Source of the DNA: Microbacterium sp. BH-3-3-3
GTDB lineage: Bacteria > Actinomycetota > Actinomycetes > Actinomycetales > Microbacteriaceae
Assembly (NCBI RefSeq): GCF_007679045.1
Contig: NZ_VEFS01000005.1
Span: 25,167 to 89,166, forward strand
Direction: 5' to 3'
Length of the DNA: 64,000 nucleotides
The position numbers and the translations under genes were made by a program. A model generated the notes under the pieces. The model worked only from the letters and a program-made list of their open reading frames with translations, had not been told where the DNA came from and did not search any database. Below, in pieces: positions 30,696 to 40,124 of this stretch; the first letter of the stretch is position 1; every line of letters begins with the position of its first letter.

Positions 30696-31880
30696 ATGAC
30701 CGACATCAAGAAGGGCCTCGCCGGGGTCACGGTCGACGAGACCGCCGTCAGCAAGGTGAACCCCGAGACGAACAGCCTGCTCTACCGGGGTTACCCCGTG
30801 CAGGAGCTCGCGGCCACGCAGTCGTTCGAGGCGGTGGCGTACCTGCTGTGGAACGGAGAGCTTCCGGATGCCGCGCAGCTCGCCGACCTGCGCCGCACCG
30901 AGCGTGAGCACCGGGCATTGGGCCACGACGTCCGCGCCGCGATCGACCTGCTGCCGACCAGCGCCCACCCGATGGACGAGGCGCGCACCGCCGTCAGCGT
31001 CATCGGCGCGCGCGAGACGGCCGGCATCTCGAACGTGATGGATGCCGTGGGCACCCCCGCAGAGAACCTCGAGCGCAGCATCCGTCTGTGGGCGCAACTG
31101 CCCGCCGTGGTCGCGTACGGCCAGCGCCGCCGCCGCGGCGAAAAGCTCATCGAGCCGCGCGACGACCTGGACTACGCGGCCAACTTCCTGTGGATGACGT
31201 TCGGCGAGGAGGCGGACGAGGTCGTCGTCGACGCGTTCAACCGGTCGATGATCCTGTACGCCGAGCACTCCTTCAACGCCTCGACCTTCACTGCCCGCGT
31301 GATCGCGTCGACCCTCAGTGACCTGTACTCCGCCGTCGTCGGCGCGATCGGCGCCCTCAAGGGCCCGCTGCACGGCGGTGCGAACGAGGCGGTGCTGCAC
31401 GTGTTCACCGAGATCGGCTCGGCCGAGAACGTCGGGCCGTGGCTCGACACCGCCCTCGCCGAGAAGCGCAAGATCATGGGCTTCGGACATCGCGTCTACA
31501 AACGCGGCGACTCGCGCGTACCCACGATGAAGGCCGCGCTCGACACCCTGGTCGCGCACTACGACCGCCCCGACGTCGCCGCCCTCTACGACGCGCTCGA
31601 GTCGCAGTTCGTCGAGCGCAAGGGCATCTACCCGAACCTCGACTACCCCTCGGGCCCCGCCTACGACCTGATGGGCTTCGACACGCTCACCTTCACCCCG
31701 CTGTTCGTCGCGGCGCGCGTGACGGGCTGGACCGCGCACATCCGTGAGCAGCAGGCCTCGAACGCGCTGATCCGCCCGCTGTCGGAGTACGTCGGCGCCG
31801 ACGAGCGGCACATCGAGGGCTACGTTCCGGATGCCGACGACCTCGAGGCCCAGGAACGCCCCGAGGAAGCCGCGGGCTGA
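30696..31880 (+). CDS. prpC: 2-methylcitrate synthase
   Basis: The 394-residue citrate-synthase-family enzyme condenses propionyl-CoA with oxaloacetate. Active-site residues are His in PLHGGANEAV, His in GFGHRVYKRGDSR and Asp in the later block (SGPAYDLMGF). YRGYPVQELA near the N-terminus and the length indicate the small type II-like citrate/methylcitrate synthase. The prpDB operon context supports methylcitrate over citrate. AAGGGAGAG precedes the ATG. The stop overlaps the thiolase start (TGATG). Confidence 0.93.
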   Translation: MTDIKKGLAGVTVDETAVSKVNPETNSLLYRGYPVQELAATQSFEAVAYLLWNGELPDAAQLADLRRTEREHRALGHDVRAAIDLLPTSAHPMDEARTAVSVIGARETAGISNVMDAVGTPAENLERSIRLWAQLPAVVAYGQRRRRGEKLIEPRDDLDYAANFLWMTFGEEADEVVVDAFNRSMILYAEHSFNASTFTARVIASTLSDLYSAVVGAIGALKGPLHGGANEAVLHVFTEIGSAENVGPWLDTALAEKRKIMGFGHRVYKRGDSRVPTMKAALDTLVAHYDRPDVAALYDALESQFVERKGIYPNLDYPSGPAYDLMGFDTLTFTPLFVAARVTGWTAHIREQQASNALIRPLSEYVGADERHIEGYVPDADDLEAQERPEEAAG

Positions 31881-33058
31881 TGTCGGCGCCCAGGATCGTC
31901 CTCGTCTCGGGAGCGCGCACGCCCATCGGGTCGTTCGGCGGTGCCCTGTCGGGCGTCGACGCGTACGAGCTCGGTGCGGTCGCGGTGTCGGAGGCCCTGC
32001 GTCGCGCCGGAGTCGCGAAAGACGACGTCGACGAGGTCGTCATGGGCTGCATCGCCCAGAACGGCCCCGACGCCTACAACGCGCGTCGCGTCGCGCTCGC
32101 CGCGGGACTGCCCACGCGCGTGCCCGCTTTCACGGTGAACCGGCTCTGCGGCTCGGGCCTGCAGGCCATCTGGTCGGCGGCTCAAGAGCTGCGTTGGGGC
32201 GGCATCGACGTGGCCGTGGCCGGTGGCGACGAGAGCATGTCGCGAACGCCGTTCCTCGAGTACGGGGCCCGCGGCAACTCCCGCCTCGGCGACCGGACGC
32301 TGCTCGACGGCACGCTCGCGATCCTCACCGACCCCTTCAGTGGCCGGCACATGGGAACGACGGCCGAGGTCGTGGCATCCCGATACTCCGTCTCGCGCGA
32401 GGAGCAGGACGCCTTCGCCGTCGAGAGTCAGCGGAGAGCTGCGACGGATGCCGCGCGCGCGGCCTTCGCGGAAGAGATCGTGCCCGTGACCACCGGTGGC
32501 CGGAAGCCCGTCGAGGTCTCGGTCGACGAGCACCCGCGGCCGGGGACGACCATGGAGGCCCTGGCGGGGCTTCGGCCCGCGTTCGAGAAGGACGGGTCGG
32601 TCACCGCCGGAAACTCCTCGGGCATCAACGACGGTGCCGCAGCGACGGTGCTGATGCGCGAGGACGACGTGCGCGAGCGCGGGCTGACCGGGCTCGCGAC
32701 CCTTGAGGCCGTGACCACCGCGGGCGTCGACCCCGAGATCATGGGCTACGCCCCCGTCCTGGCCTTGCAGCGACTGTGGGAGCAGACGGGGCTCAGCCCC
32801 GCCGACGTCGACGTGATCGAGCTGAACGAGGCCTTCGCGGCCCAGGCTGTGGCGGTCATCCGAGACGGCGGTCTCGACCCCGAGAAGGTGAATCCCTACG
32901 GCGGCGCGATCGCCCTCGGCCACCCCGTCGGGGCGACGGGCGCGATCCTCACCGTGCGCGCGGCCCTCGACCTGCAGCGCCGCGACCTCGAGTACGCGGT
33001 CGTGACGATGTGCATCGGCGGCGGCCAGGCCCTCGCCGCGCTGTTGCGGCGGTACTGA
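31880..33058 (+). CDS. Acetyl-CoA acyltransferase (thiolase)
   Basis: The 392-residue thiolase has nucleophile Cys in [12 protein letters not shown] (about residue 89), the His motif [14 protein letters not shown] and the second Cys in VTMCIGGGQ. It catalyses thiolytic cleavage or condensation of acetyl-CoA units, here perhaps producing or using propionyl-CoA from odd-chain or branched acyl-CoA and so feeding the methylcitrate cycle. It is coupled to prpC through TGATG. The exact acyl chain is unknown. Confidence 0.93.
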   Translation: MSAPRIVLVSGARTPIGSFGGALSGVDAYELGAVAVSEALRRAGVAKDDVDEVVMGCIAQNGPDAYNARRVALAAGLPTRVPAFTVNRLCGSGLQAIWSAAQELRWGGIDVAVAGGDESMSRTPFLEYGARGNSRLGDRTLLDGTLAILTDPFSGRHMGTTAEVVASRYSVSREEQDAFAVESQRRAATDAARAAFAEEIVPVTTGGRKPVEVSVDEHPRPGTTMEALAGLRPAFEKDGSVTAGNSSGINDGAAATVLMREDDVRERGLTGLATLEAVTTAGVDPEIMGYAPVLALQRLWEQTGLSPADVDVIELNEAFAAQAVAVIRDGGLDPEKVNPYGGAIALGHPVGATGAILTVRAALDLQRRDLEYAVVTMCIGGGQALAALLRRY

Positions 33059-33080
33059 CCGGGGTCGCGCCCGCGCGCCG

Positions 33081-33320
33081 CCTCGCCGGATCGTGCCGTC
33101 GTGCGGATGCCGGCGGTGACACGCCGGTCGGGAGGGGCCATGGGGCGGCGTGTCGGGCTCGGGGTCCGCAGGACGGTCGGGTCGGGAGGGGATCGGCCCA
33201 CCTCGCCGGATCGTGCCGTCGTGCGGATGCCGGCGGTGACACGCCGGCCGGGAGGGGCCGTGGGGCGGCGTGTCGGGTGTGGGGTCCGCAGGACGGTCGG
33301 GTCGGGAAGGGCGCAGGCGG
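33081..33320. repeat. 120-bp tandem duplication
   Basis: Two 120-bp units (33081-33200 and 33201-33320), both starting CCTCGCCGGATCGTGCCGTC, are about 90% alike. Each contains GGTGACACGCCGG and GGGGCGGCGTGTCGG, which can pair into a hairpin (ACACGCCG with CGGCGTGT). The 318-bp gap between the thiolase and S51 peptidase genes holds little else; the leaderless promoter of the latter lies at its end. Confidence 0.85.
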
Positions 33321-33376
33321 AACCCCCAACCCTCGAGCGTGGAACCGCGGTCCGCGCGCCCCGGGATACTGGGCGC

Positions 33377-34093
33377 ATGAGTGTTTTCCTCCTGGGCGGC
33401 GGTCGCGACCTCGCGCGCTGCGGCGACCTGCTGCGCCCGTTCGTCGCCGAGGCGCGGCAGCGGGCCGCGCATCGCGCCCCCGTGATCGCCCTGCTGCTCG
33501 TCCTCGAGGCCGACGACGACTCGTCGGTCGCGCGCTTCACCGCGATGCTCGAGGCGGCCGGCGCCGCGGCGGAGGAGATCCGCGTGGAGTCGATCGTCGA
33601 GGGCGAGGTCTACGAAGCCTCGGCGCTGGACGCCGACGGGCTGTTCGTCGGCGGTGGCCTCACCCCGGCATACCTGAACGCCTTCGGACGGATCGGGGAT
33701 GCCGTGATCCACCGAGTCCTGGAGGGGGTCCCCTACGCCGGGTTCTCGGCCGGTGCGGTCATCGCCGCCGCCCCGGCGCTCGTCGGCGGATACCGCGTGG
33801 GCGGGGTCGAGGTCGTGTCGCAGGACGCGAGCGAAGAGCTCGACGAGGTCGAGGTGCGCCCGGGTCTCGGACTCCTCGACTTCGCCGTCGACGTGCACGC
33901 CGCCCAGTGGGGCACCCTCTCGCGTCTGGTCGCGGCGGTCGATGCCGGCCTCGTCGCCGAGGGCGTGGCGATCGACGAGGACACGGCCCTGGTGGTCTCG
34001 GCGCAGGCGGCCCCGACCGTTCGCGGCAGCGGGCAGGTCTGGCGCGTCGAGTCCGCGGCATCCGGGGTGCACGTCCAGGTGCTCCGCGCCTGA
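33377..34093 (+). CDS. Peptidase S51 (cyanophycinase/dipeptidase E-like) family protein
   Basis: The 238-residue protein has the S51 nucleophile elbow GFSAGAVIAA (about residue 120) and the preceding GLFVGGGLTPAYLNAF. A His is present in DFAVDVHAAQWG, in place for the triad. Members cleave Asp- or cyanophycin-type dipeptides; specificity here is unknown. GATACT lies 6 nt before the ATG, suggesting a leaderless message. A longer frame from 33101 crosses the tandem repeat and is rejected. Confidence 0.82.
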   Translation: MSVFLLGGGRDLARCGDLLRPFVAEARQRAAHRAPVIALLLVLEADDDSSVARFTAMLEAAGAAAEEIRVESIVEGEVYEASALDADGLFVGGGLTPAYLNAFGRIGDAVIHRVLEGVPYAGFSAGAVIAAAPALVGGYRVGGVEVVSQDASEELDEVEVRPGLGLLDFAVDVHAAQWGTLSRLVAAVDAGLVAEGVAIDEDTALVVSAQAAPTVRGSGQVWRVESAASGVHVQVLRA

Positions 34094-34104
34094 GCGCCGC
34101 GCCC

Positions 34105-34167
34105 GCGTGAGGGGTCGAGAAGTGTCGCCTGGCGCGCATCCAGGTGACACTTTCCGACCCCTCACGC
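34105..34167 (+). terminator. Long CGTGAGGGGTCGGA-type hairpin after the S51 gene
   Basis: The left arm GCGTGAGGGGTCG through AAGTGTCGCCTGG pairs with CCAGGTGACACTT through CGACCCCTCACGC, about 28 bp with two or three mismatches around a 7-nt loop. It starts 12 nt after the stop. It belongs to the same family as the hairpins at 10345 and 19368. Confidence 0.75.
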
Positions 34168-34172
34168 GAACG

Positions 34173-34208
34173 GGAACGGCCCCCACCCGCGAGGGTGAGG
34201 GCCGTTCC
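34173..34208 (-). terminator. Terminator of the anchored nucleotidase gene
   Basis: A 16-bp stem (GGAACGGCCCCCACCC with GGGTGAGGGCCGTTCC, one mismatch) closes a 4-nt loop, 12 bp beyond the minus-strand stop at 34220. Confidence 0.8.
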
Positions 34209-34219
34209 GGTGTCGGGCG

Positions 34220-37200
34220 TCAGACGGTGCGACGCTTGCGCAGGGCGAAGGCGAGACCGCCCGCGACCACGAGGAAGCCACCCGCGAGGGCGATGCCCCA
34301 TGGGGCCTCGACGCCGGTGTTGGCGAGTCCGCCGCCGGGGGTGCCCGCCGGCTGACCGGGCTGGGCGCCGGGCTGACCGGGCTGGGCGCCGGGCTGACCG
34401 GGCTGCGTGCCGGGGTCGCCGGGCTGCTCGCCGGGCTGACCCGGCTCACCGGGCGCGGGCGTCCCACCCGTCGACAGCATCGCGCGGCCGAGCGGAGCGG
34501 GGTCGACCACGGGGGTCGCCTCGAAGTACGCCAGGGTCGCGTCGAGGTCGATCTGACCCGTGTCGGTGCGGTCGGTGCCGGCGGCGAAGGTCGGGAAGCC
34601 GTCTCCGCCGTTGGCGAGGAACGAGTTCGTCACGACCGTGAACGTGTCGGTGTCGGCGATCGGCTGGCCCTGGTAGGCCATCGAGACGACCGAGCCGACG
34701 CGCGGGTTCGCGGCGTCCTGCACGTACTCGTAGGTGAAGCCGTCCGAGACGCCGAGGTGCAGCTTCGGGCGGTCGCCCTCGGCCTTCCACTGCTCGTTCA
34801 GGATCTCGCGGATCTGCTCACCCGTGAGGGTCACCGTCACCAGGGTGTTGGCGAAGGGCTGCACGAGAGCGGCCTCCTTGTAGGTCACCACCCCGTCGTC
34901 GCCCTTCAGCAGGTCGGCGCGGAGGCCGCCCGGGTTCATCAGCGCGATCTGCGCCGTGGTGCCGGCGTAGGCGGGGTTCTGCGAGGTCGCCCACAGGTAG
35001 ACGTCGGCGACCCAGTTGCCCATCGACGACTCGACGCCGCGGTCGGAGCCCGAGGGGGTGCCACCGCGCAGGATATCGCCGCTGATCTCGCCGACCGGCT
35101 TCGCTCCGATCACGTCGGCCTGTGCGACGTACTCGGCGACCTTGGCCTCGATCGCGGCATCCGGAGCGAACGCTCCCGCGAGGGGGAACGTCGTGCCCGA
35201 GACGGATGCCAGGGAGTCGGTGCGGGTGTTCCAGCTCAGCGACAGCTGGCCCATGGCCTTGCCGTACTCCGAGGCCTGGATCACCGGTCGGGTGCGGTCG
35301 GTGCCGGCGACCGGCACGTCGCAGGCGTAGGTCTGGTGCGTGTGCGCCGAGACGATCGCGTCGATCTCGGGCGAGGCGTTCACGGCCAGCTTGCCGAATC
35401 CGGCCTGGTCGGCCTCGAGCGCGGCGCAGTCGTTCGACGAGGCGGCACCCGAGTGGGTGAGCAGCACGATGACGTCGGCGAGGTCGCCGGCCGTGATCTC
35501 GTCGGCCACGCGGTTCGCGGCCTCGAGCTGGTCGCCGAACTCGAGGTCGGCGATGCCTGCCGGGTCGACCATGGTCGCGGTGTCGGGGGTCACGGTGCCG
35601 ATGAAGGCCACACGCACGCCGTCGACGTCTTTGATCGCGTACTCGTCGAGGACGGGCTCCTTCGTGCCCTTCTTGTAGACGTTCGCGCCGAGGCCGAACT
35701 CGCCGCCGCCGTACTCGGGGAGCACGCGATCGGTCAGGTCGGCGAAGCCGCGGTCGAACTCGTGGTTGCCGACGGCCGAGACGTCGAGGCCCAAGGCCGT
35801 CAGCGTGTCGATCGTGGGGGAGTCGTCCTGGATGAGCGAGGTGAACGTCGACGCGCCGATGTTGTCACCGGCCGAGACGAACAGCGTGTTCGGGTTCGCG
35901 GCCTCCTTCGCCTTCACGGCGCCGGCGATGACGGCAGCGCCGGCCTCGCCCTGTGATCCCGCCTCGAGGCGGCCGTGGAAGTCGTTGATCGTGAGGATGT
36001 CGATGTTCTTCACGTTCGGGTTCTCGACGGAGAAGACCGTCGTGGTGCCCGAGACCTCGTTGCCGACGGCCACGAGCGGGCGACCGGTGGGCGAGTTCTC
36101 GGCGGCGATGAACTCGACGCCCTCGGGGCCGAGGTCGCCGGCCTTGGCCAGCAGCTCGCGGTCGGCGGTCTCGTCGCCCGTCAGCTGGTCTTCGACCGAG
36201 ATCGAGAAGTCGCGGTTGTTCACGTAGCCCGCGTAGGTCGCATCGGAGGGGTCGGTGATGTCGTAGGTCATCACGCCGCCGACGCGCTCGAGGCCGATGA
36301 AGGCGTAGGTGCGTCCGTCGACCTGGCCGATGGCGAGGTTCTCGGGCTCGGGGCCCTTGTCGTCGCTGCGGCCCTCGAAGTTCGAGGCGGAGTGGTTCGA
36401 GTTGAAGAACTCGGGGTTGGCGTCGTGCGTGATGCGCTCGAAGTCGGAGCCGGAGTCGAAGACCTGCTCGCCGTCGGTGGTCCACACCGAGAAGCCGCGG
36501 CCGCCGAACGTGTACAGCTCGGAGTAGCAGGTGCCGTCGGCGTTCAGGCCCATGTCGGTGGCGACGTTGAGGCGACCCAGGTCGGCGTCGTCGAGCGAAC
36601 CCGCGAGTGGGCTGTCGGCGCAGACGGGGGCGAGGCCGTCGTCGCCGAGGTCTTTCACGCGAGCGGTGTCGTTGAAGTCGCCCCACTCGCGGCCGTCGCC
36701 CTCGTTGGCGGTGACGAGGTAGGTCTCGCCGTTCGCCTCGTAGGCCTGGATGCCGTCGGGCATGTACATGCCGAACAGCCCGGGATAGCTCTTCTCGGTG
36801 TAGGTGGGGGCGTCCTCGGGGTCGCGGTCGCTGGCGTCGAGCGTCTGCACGCCGTAGTCCTTGAACCCCAGGGGGCGGATGCCGGTGACCTCGGCCGACG
36901 CGAGGTCGACGACCGCGATGGCATTGGCTTCCTGCAGGGCGACGTAGGCGGTGGAACCGGCGATCGTCACGAACTCGGGCTCGAGGTTGCGGCTGACGCG
37001 GTTCGCGGCGAGCGGGGTGCTGCCCTGGTCGGGGGCGGCGACGTCGGGGCCGAAGACGCGGACGGCGGGGTCGAGGGTCTTCGATCCGCCCTGCTCGAAC
37101 GCGGCGAATCCGGCGGTGCGCACGGCGTCCTGCGTCGGGGCCGCCTTGGCGGTGGGGAGCGACACCACGCCGACCGAACCCTCGGGGTCCACCGAGAAGT

Positions 37201-37738
37201 CGTCGGCGGGCTCCGCCTCGTTGGCGACGACCGCGGAGGTGCCGTCGTCGGAGATCGTCACCATGTCGGGCAGAGCGCCCACGGTGACCTCTCCGAGGAT
37301 CGTCGGCTCCGCGGCATCCGCGTCGAAGAACACCAGGCGACCGGGCGCGGTCTTGTCGACGTCTTCGAGCGCGATGACGCCGAGGCCGTCGGCGCGGACG
37401 GCGAGGGAGTTGGCGACGCCGGTGCCGGTGATCGAGTACAGCTTCGTCGGGGCCGCGGGGTTGCCGTTGTCGAGCACGTCGACGGCGCCGGCCTGCGCGT
37501 TGACGACGAACAGACGGTTCTTGTAGGCGTGCACGATCTCGGCGGCCGACTGGTCGAACACCCCGGTCTCGTAGCTGCCGAGCGGGCGCAGGCTCACCGC
37601 GCTGTCGGCGGGAGCGTCGCGGACCGGGTCGGGGACGATGGCGGCGGATGCCGCGGAGGCACTCGATAGCGCGAGTGCGCACACGGCCGCCGTGGTCGCG
37701 GTGAACGCGACCGCACGGCGGAGGAAAGGCGAAGGCAT
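34220..37738 (-). CDS. LAxTG-anchored choice-of-anchor I / 5'-nucleotidase fusion
   Basis: The 1172-residue exported protein starts with a signal peptide (hydrophobic 10-32, AxA-type end). Residues about 40-570 form a beta-propeller of the choice-of-anchor I type. Residues about 580-1090 are a metallophosphatase plus 5'-nucleotidase C-terminal domain with ILTINDFHGRL, VSAGDNIGAS, GNHEFDRG and VSAHTHQTY metal-ligand motifs. A Pro/Gly/Gln spacer (repeats of AQPGQPG) leads to LANTG at about 1138, a hydrophobic helix and a basic tail. LAxTG is the sortase E motif, so the protein is probably cell-wall bound. It likely releases phosphate and nucleosides outside the cell. An internal propeller-nucleotidase fusion of this kind is known in actinobacteria. 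Confidence 0.92.
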   Translation of the reverse strand: MPSPFLRRAVAFTATTAAVCALALSSASAASAAIVPDPVRDAPADSAVSLRPLGSYETGVFDQSAAEIVHAYKNRLFVVNAQAGAVDVLDNGNPAAPTKLYSITGTGVANSLAVRADGLGVIALEDVDKTAPGRLVFFDADAAEPTILGEVTVGALPDMVTISDDGTSAVVANEAEPADDFSVDPEGSVGVVSLPTAKAAPTQDAVRTAGFAAFEQGGSKTLDPAVRVFGPDVAAPDQGSTPLAANRVSRNLEPEFVTIAGSTAYVALQEANAIAVVDLASAEVTGIRPLGFKDYGVQTLDASDRDPEDAPTYTEKSYPGLFGMYMPDGIQAYEANGETYLVTANEGDGREWGDFNDTARVKDLGDDGLAPVCADSPLAGSLDDADLGRLNVATDMGLNADGTCYSELYTFGGRGFSVWTTDGEQVFDSGSDFERITHDANPEFFNSNHSASNFEGRSDDKGPEPENLAIGQVDGRTYAFIGLERVGGVMTYDITDPSDATYAGYVNNRDFSISVEDQLTGDETADRELLAKAGDLGPEGVEFIAAENSPTGRPLVAVGNEVSGTTTVFSVENPNVKNIDILTINDFHGRLEAGSQGEAGAAVIAGAVKAKEAANPNTLFVSAGDNIGASTFTSLIQDDSPTIDTLTALGLDVSAVGNHEFDRGFADLTDRVLPEYGGGEFGLGANVYKKGTKEPVLDEYAIKDVDGVRVAFIGTVTPDTATMVDPAGIADLEFGDQLEAANRVADEITAGDLADVIVLLTHSGAASSNDCAALEADQAGFGKLAVNASPEIDAIVSAHTHQTYACDVPVAGTDRTRPVIQASEYGKAMGQLSLSWNTRTDSLASVSGTTFPLAGAFAPDAAIEAKVAEYVAQADVIGAKPVGEISGDILRGGTPSGSDRGVESSMGNWVADVYLWATSQNPAYAGTTAQIALMNPGGLRADLLKGDDGVVTYKEAALVQPFANTLVTVTLTGEQIREILNEQWKAEGDRPKLHLGVSDGFTYEYVQDAANPRVGSVVSMAYQGQPIADTDTFTVVTNSFLANGGDGFPTFAAGTDRTDTGQIDLDATLAYFEATPVVDPAPLGRAMLSTGGTPAPGEPGQPGEQPGDPGTQPGQPGAQPGQPGAQPGQPAGTPGGGLANTGVEAPWGIALAGGFLVVAGGLAFALRKRRTV

Positions 37739-37916
37739 GCTGTGTCCTCGGGTACGGGGAGAGGGCGATGCGCGGTGTGGCGGGAGCGCACCGATCCGCG
37801 GCGGAAGGCGCGGACGCTGCGATCCTCGCGGGGCTCGGTGACCCATCGGTGAACGAGGGGCGAACGCCTCCCCCTCCGGTGCGGCGCAAGCCCGTCCCGC
37901 CGTCGGTGGGCGGGTC

Positions 37917-37922
37917 TACCCT
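37917..37922 (+). promoter_or_regulatory. -10 box for a leaderless VIT transporter mRNA
   Basis: TACCCT ends 6 nt before the ATG at 37929, and no Shine-Dalgarno sequence is present. Confidence 0.5.
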
Positions 37923-37928
37923 GACCGC

Positions 37929-38648
37929 ATGACGACAGCGAACGGGGCTCACGCCGACGAGCCGCACCGCCAGGGACTCTCCCAACGACTCAACTGGCTC
38001 CGCGCCGGGGTGCTCGGCGCCAACGACGGCATCGTCTCGACCGCCGCGGTCGTGGTCGGCGTCGCGGGCGCCACGAGTGACACCGGTCCGGTGCTCATCG
38101 CGGGCCTCGCCGCCCTCGTCGGTGGCGCCATCTCGATGGCGCTCGGCGAGTACGTCTCGGTCTCGAGCCAGCGCGACAGCGAGCGCGCCCTCATCCAGAA
38201 GGAGAAGCGCGAGCTCGCCGAAGATCCCGAGGCCGAACTCGCCGAGCTCGTGGGCATGTACGAGGCCCAGGGGCTGTCGCGCGACACCGCGACGCGCGTC
38301 GCGGACGAGCTCACGGCATCCGACGCCCTCAAGGCCCACCTCTCGGTCGAGCTCAACATCGACGCCGAAGACGTGGTGAGCCCGTGGGCCGCGGCCTTCG
38401 CCTCGGCGGTCGCCTTCACGATCGGTGCCCTGCTGCCGCTCGCGACGATCCTGCTCGCGCCGGTCGAGATCCGCGTGCCGCTCACCTTCGTCGCGGTGCT
38501 CATCGCGCTCGCGATCACGGGGTACGTCGCCGCCGTGCTCGGCGGTGCGCGGCGCGGACGCGCGGTGCTGCGCACCGTGATCGGCGGGGCGCTCGCACTC
38601 GCCGCGACCTACGCGGTCGGTGCGTTGTTCGGGGTCTCCGCCTCGTAG
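37929..38648 (+). CDS. VIT1/CCC1-family iron/manganese transporter
   Basis: The 239-residue membrane protein has the family start RAGVLGANDGIVSTAAVVVG and the helix-1/2 block GAISMALGEYVSVSSQRDSE with the conserved Gly, Met and Glu. A cytoplasmic charged stretch (residues 88-140: KEKRELAEDPEAELAEL) forms the metal-binding module, and three further helices follow. Plant and yeast relatives move Fe2+ or Mn2+ out of the cytosol; bacterial members are thought to be exporters. The preceding promoter suggests a single leaderless gene. Confidence 0.92.
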   Translation: MTTANGAHADEPHRQGLSQRLNWLRAGVLGANDGIVSTAAVVVGVAGATSDTGPVLIAGLAALVGGAISMALGEYVSVSSQRDSERALIQKEKRELAEDPEAELAELVGMYEAQGLSRDTATRVADELTASDALKAHLSVELNIDAEDVVSPWAAAFASAVAFTIGALLPLATILLAPVEIRVPLTFVAVLIALAITGYVAAVLGGARRGRAVLRTVIGGALALAATYAVGALFGVSAS

Positions 38649-38663
38649 TCGGTACCTCTATCA

Positions 38664-38685
38664 ATTAGTAGGACGTCCAGCTAAT
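38664..38685. promoter_or_regulatory. Palindromic operator upstream of the acyl-CoA dehydrogenase
   Basis: ATTAGTAGGACGTCCAGCTAAT is a 22-bp palindrome with 9 of 11 pairs matched, 43 bp before the ATG. Its right end TAATCT could be the -10 box. The form suits a TetR-type regulator of fatty- or branched-chain acid catabolism. The regulator is not obvious nearby; the MarR gene at 40918 is one candidate. Confidence 0.6.
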
Positions 38686-38728
38686 CTGAGGGGAGCGACG
38701 ACGCCGTCGCCTTCCGAAGGAGAGCCGC

Positions 38729-39907
38729 ATGGACACCACCCCTGCTCCCGCGCTCGACGCCCCGTCGACCGGCACCCTGAGTTCCGACGAGCGCGACGCC
38801 ATCCTCGACGCCGTGCGCGACTTCGCCGCGACCGAGTTCGCCCCGCACACCCTCGAATGGGATGCCGAGAAGCACTTCCCCCGCGACGTGCTGCGCCGCG
38901 CGGGGGAGCTGGGTCTCGGCGGCGTCTACGTCAATGACGACGTGGGCGGCGCCGGGTTGTCGCGCGCCGACGCGGTGGCGATCTTCGAGGAGCTCGCCTA
39001 CGGTGATCCGACGGTGACGGCCTACATCACGATCCACAACATGGTGGCGTGGATGATCGACACCTACGGCACCTCCGCCCAGCGCGAGCGGTGGCTGCCG
39101 TCACTCGTGGCTATGGACGATCTCGGCGCGTATTGCCTCACCGAACCGGGCGCCGGATCGGACGCCGCGGCCATCACCACCTCGGCCATCCGGCACGGCG
39201 ACACCTACGTGCTGACGGGGGTCAAGCAGTTCATCTCGGGCGCCGGCGAGGCGTCGGTCTACGTCGTCATGGCCCGCACGGGGGAGCCCGGAGCGCGCGG
39301 CATCAGCGCCTTCATCGTGCCCGCCGACTCCGAAGGGCTGTCGTTCGGACCGAACGAGAAGAAGATGGGCTGGAACGCTCAGCCCACTCGCGCCGTGATC
39401 CTCGACGAGGTGCGCGTACCCGCCGAGAACCTGCTCGGCGGCGAGGGTCGCGGCTTCTCGATCGCGATGAACGCCCTCAACGGCGGCCGCCTCAACATCG
39501 CCACGTGCTCGATCGGCGGGGCGCGCTGGGCGCTCGACCGTGCGATCTCGTACGTGCACGAGCGCTTCACCTTCGGCGAGGCCCTCGCCGAGAAGCAGTC
39601 GGTCGTGTTCGCGGTGGCCGACATGGCGACCGAGCTCGAAGTCGCGCGCCTGCTCGTGCGCGATGCGGCGACCGCGCTCGATGCGAAGACTCCGGATGCC
39701 GCGACCCGGTGCGCCATGGCGAAGAGGTTCGCGACCGACGTGGGCTTCCGCGTCGCCAACGAATCGCTTCAGCTGCACGGCGGCTACGGCTATCTGCAGG
39801 ACTACGGCATCGAGAAGGTCGTGCGCGATCTGCGCGTGCACCAGATCCTCGAGGGGACCAACGAGATCATGCGGCTCATCGTGGGCCGCAGCGTCCTCGC
39901 GGCGTGA
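38729..39907 (+). CDS. Acyl-CoA dehydrogenase (short/branched-chain type)
   Basis: The 392-residue flavoprotein has [15 protein letters not shown] and [12 protein letters not shown] (FAD/substrate binding) and the C-terminal [20 protein letters not shown] and [14 protein letters not shown], the last block holding the Glu base at its usual place. It most resembles isobutyryl-CoA or short-chain dehydrogenases (ACAD8-like). Electrons would go to the EtfBA pair encoded at 41764. GAAGGAG precedes the ATG. Confidence 0.9.
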   Translation: MDTTPAPALDAPSTGTLSSDERDAILDAVRDFAATEFAPHTLEWDAEKHFPRDVLRRAGELGLGGVYVNDDVGGAGLSRADAVAIFEELAYGDPTVTAYITIHNMVAWMIDTYGTSAQRERWLPSLVAMDDLGAYCLTEPGAGSDAAAITTSAIRHGDTYVLTGVKQFISGAGEASVYVVMARTGEPGARGISAFIVPADSEGLSFGPNEKKMGWNAQPTRAVILDEVRVPAENLLGGEGRGFSIAMNALNGGRLNIATCSIGGARWALDRAISYVHERFTFGEALAEKQSVVFAVADMATELEVARLLVRDAATALDAKTPDAATRCAMAKRFATDVGFRVANESLQLHGGYGYLQDYGIEKVVRDLRVHQILEGTNEIMRLIVGRSVLAA

Positions 39908-39926
39908 GGGGGCCCTTATTCCGTTT

Positions 39927-39985
39927 GGGGCGGATTCCGTCGCTTGGGGCGTGAATTCCCCGCCCCGAACGACAGGATCCGCCCC
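39927..39985 (+). terminator. 25-bp-arm inverted repeat after the acyl-CoA dehydrogenase
   Basis: The left arm 39927-39951 (GGGGCGGATTCCGTCGCTTG and five more) and right arm 39961-39985 pair over about 21 of 25 positions around a 9-nt loop. It lies 20 bp after the stop and is probably a terminator or a mobile hairpin repeat. Confidence 0.6.
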
Positions 39986-40124
39986 GAACCGGGCCGACGC
40001 CGCCGCGAAGAGCGCTGCCGCCGACGCCGTGCGGCAAGACCCTCGATCGATGTCGGTGGGGCGTGCGAGCATTCGAGGGCGGGAGAAGCCGCTGCGACCA
40101 TCACTCGAGACGACGGGAGTCACC

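Noticed and set aside
33101..33376. N-terminal extension of the S51 peptidase
   Set aside because: The extension is encoded by the 120-bp tandem duplication and is Arg-rich without family similarity.
38664..38685. Palindrome attributed firmly to the MarR protein encoded at 40918
   Set aside because: The regulator is 2 kb away and the sequence does not settle which protein binds; it is left as an unassigned operator.
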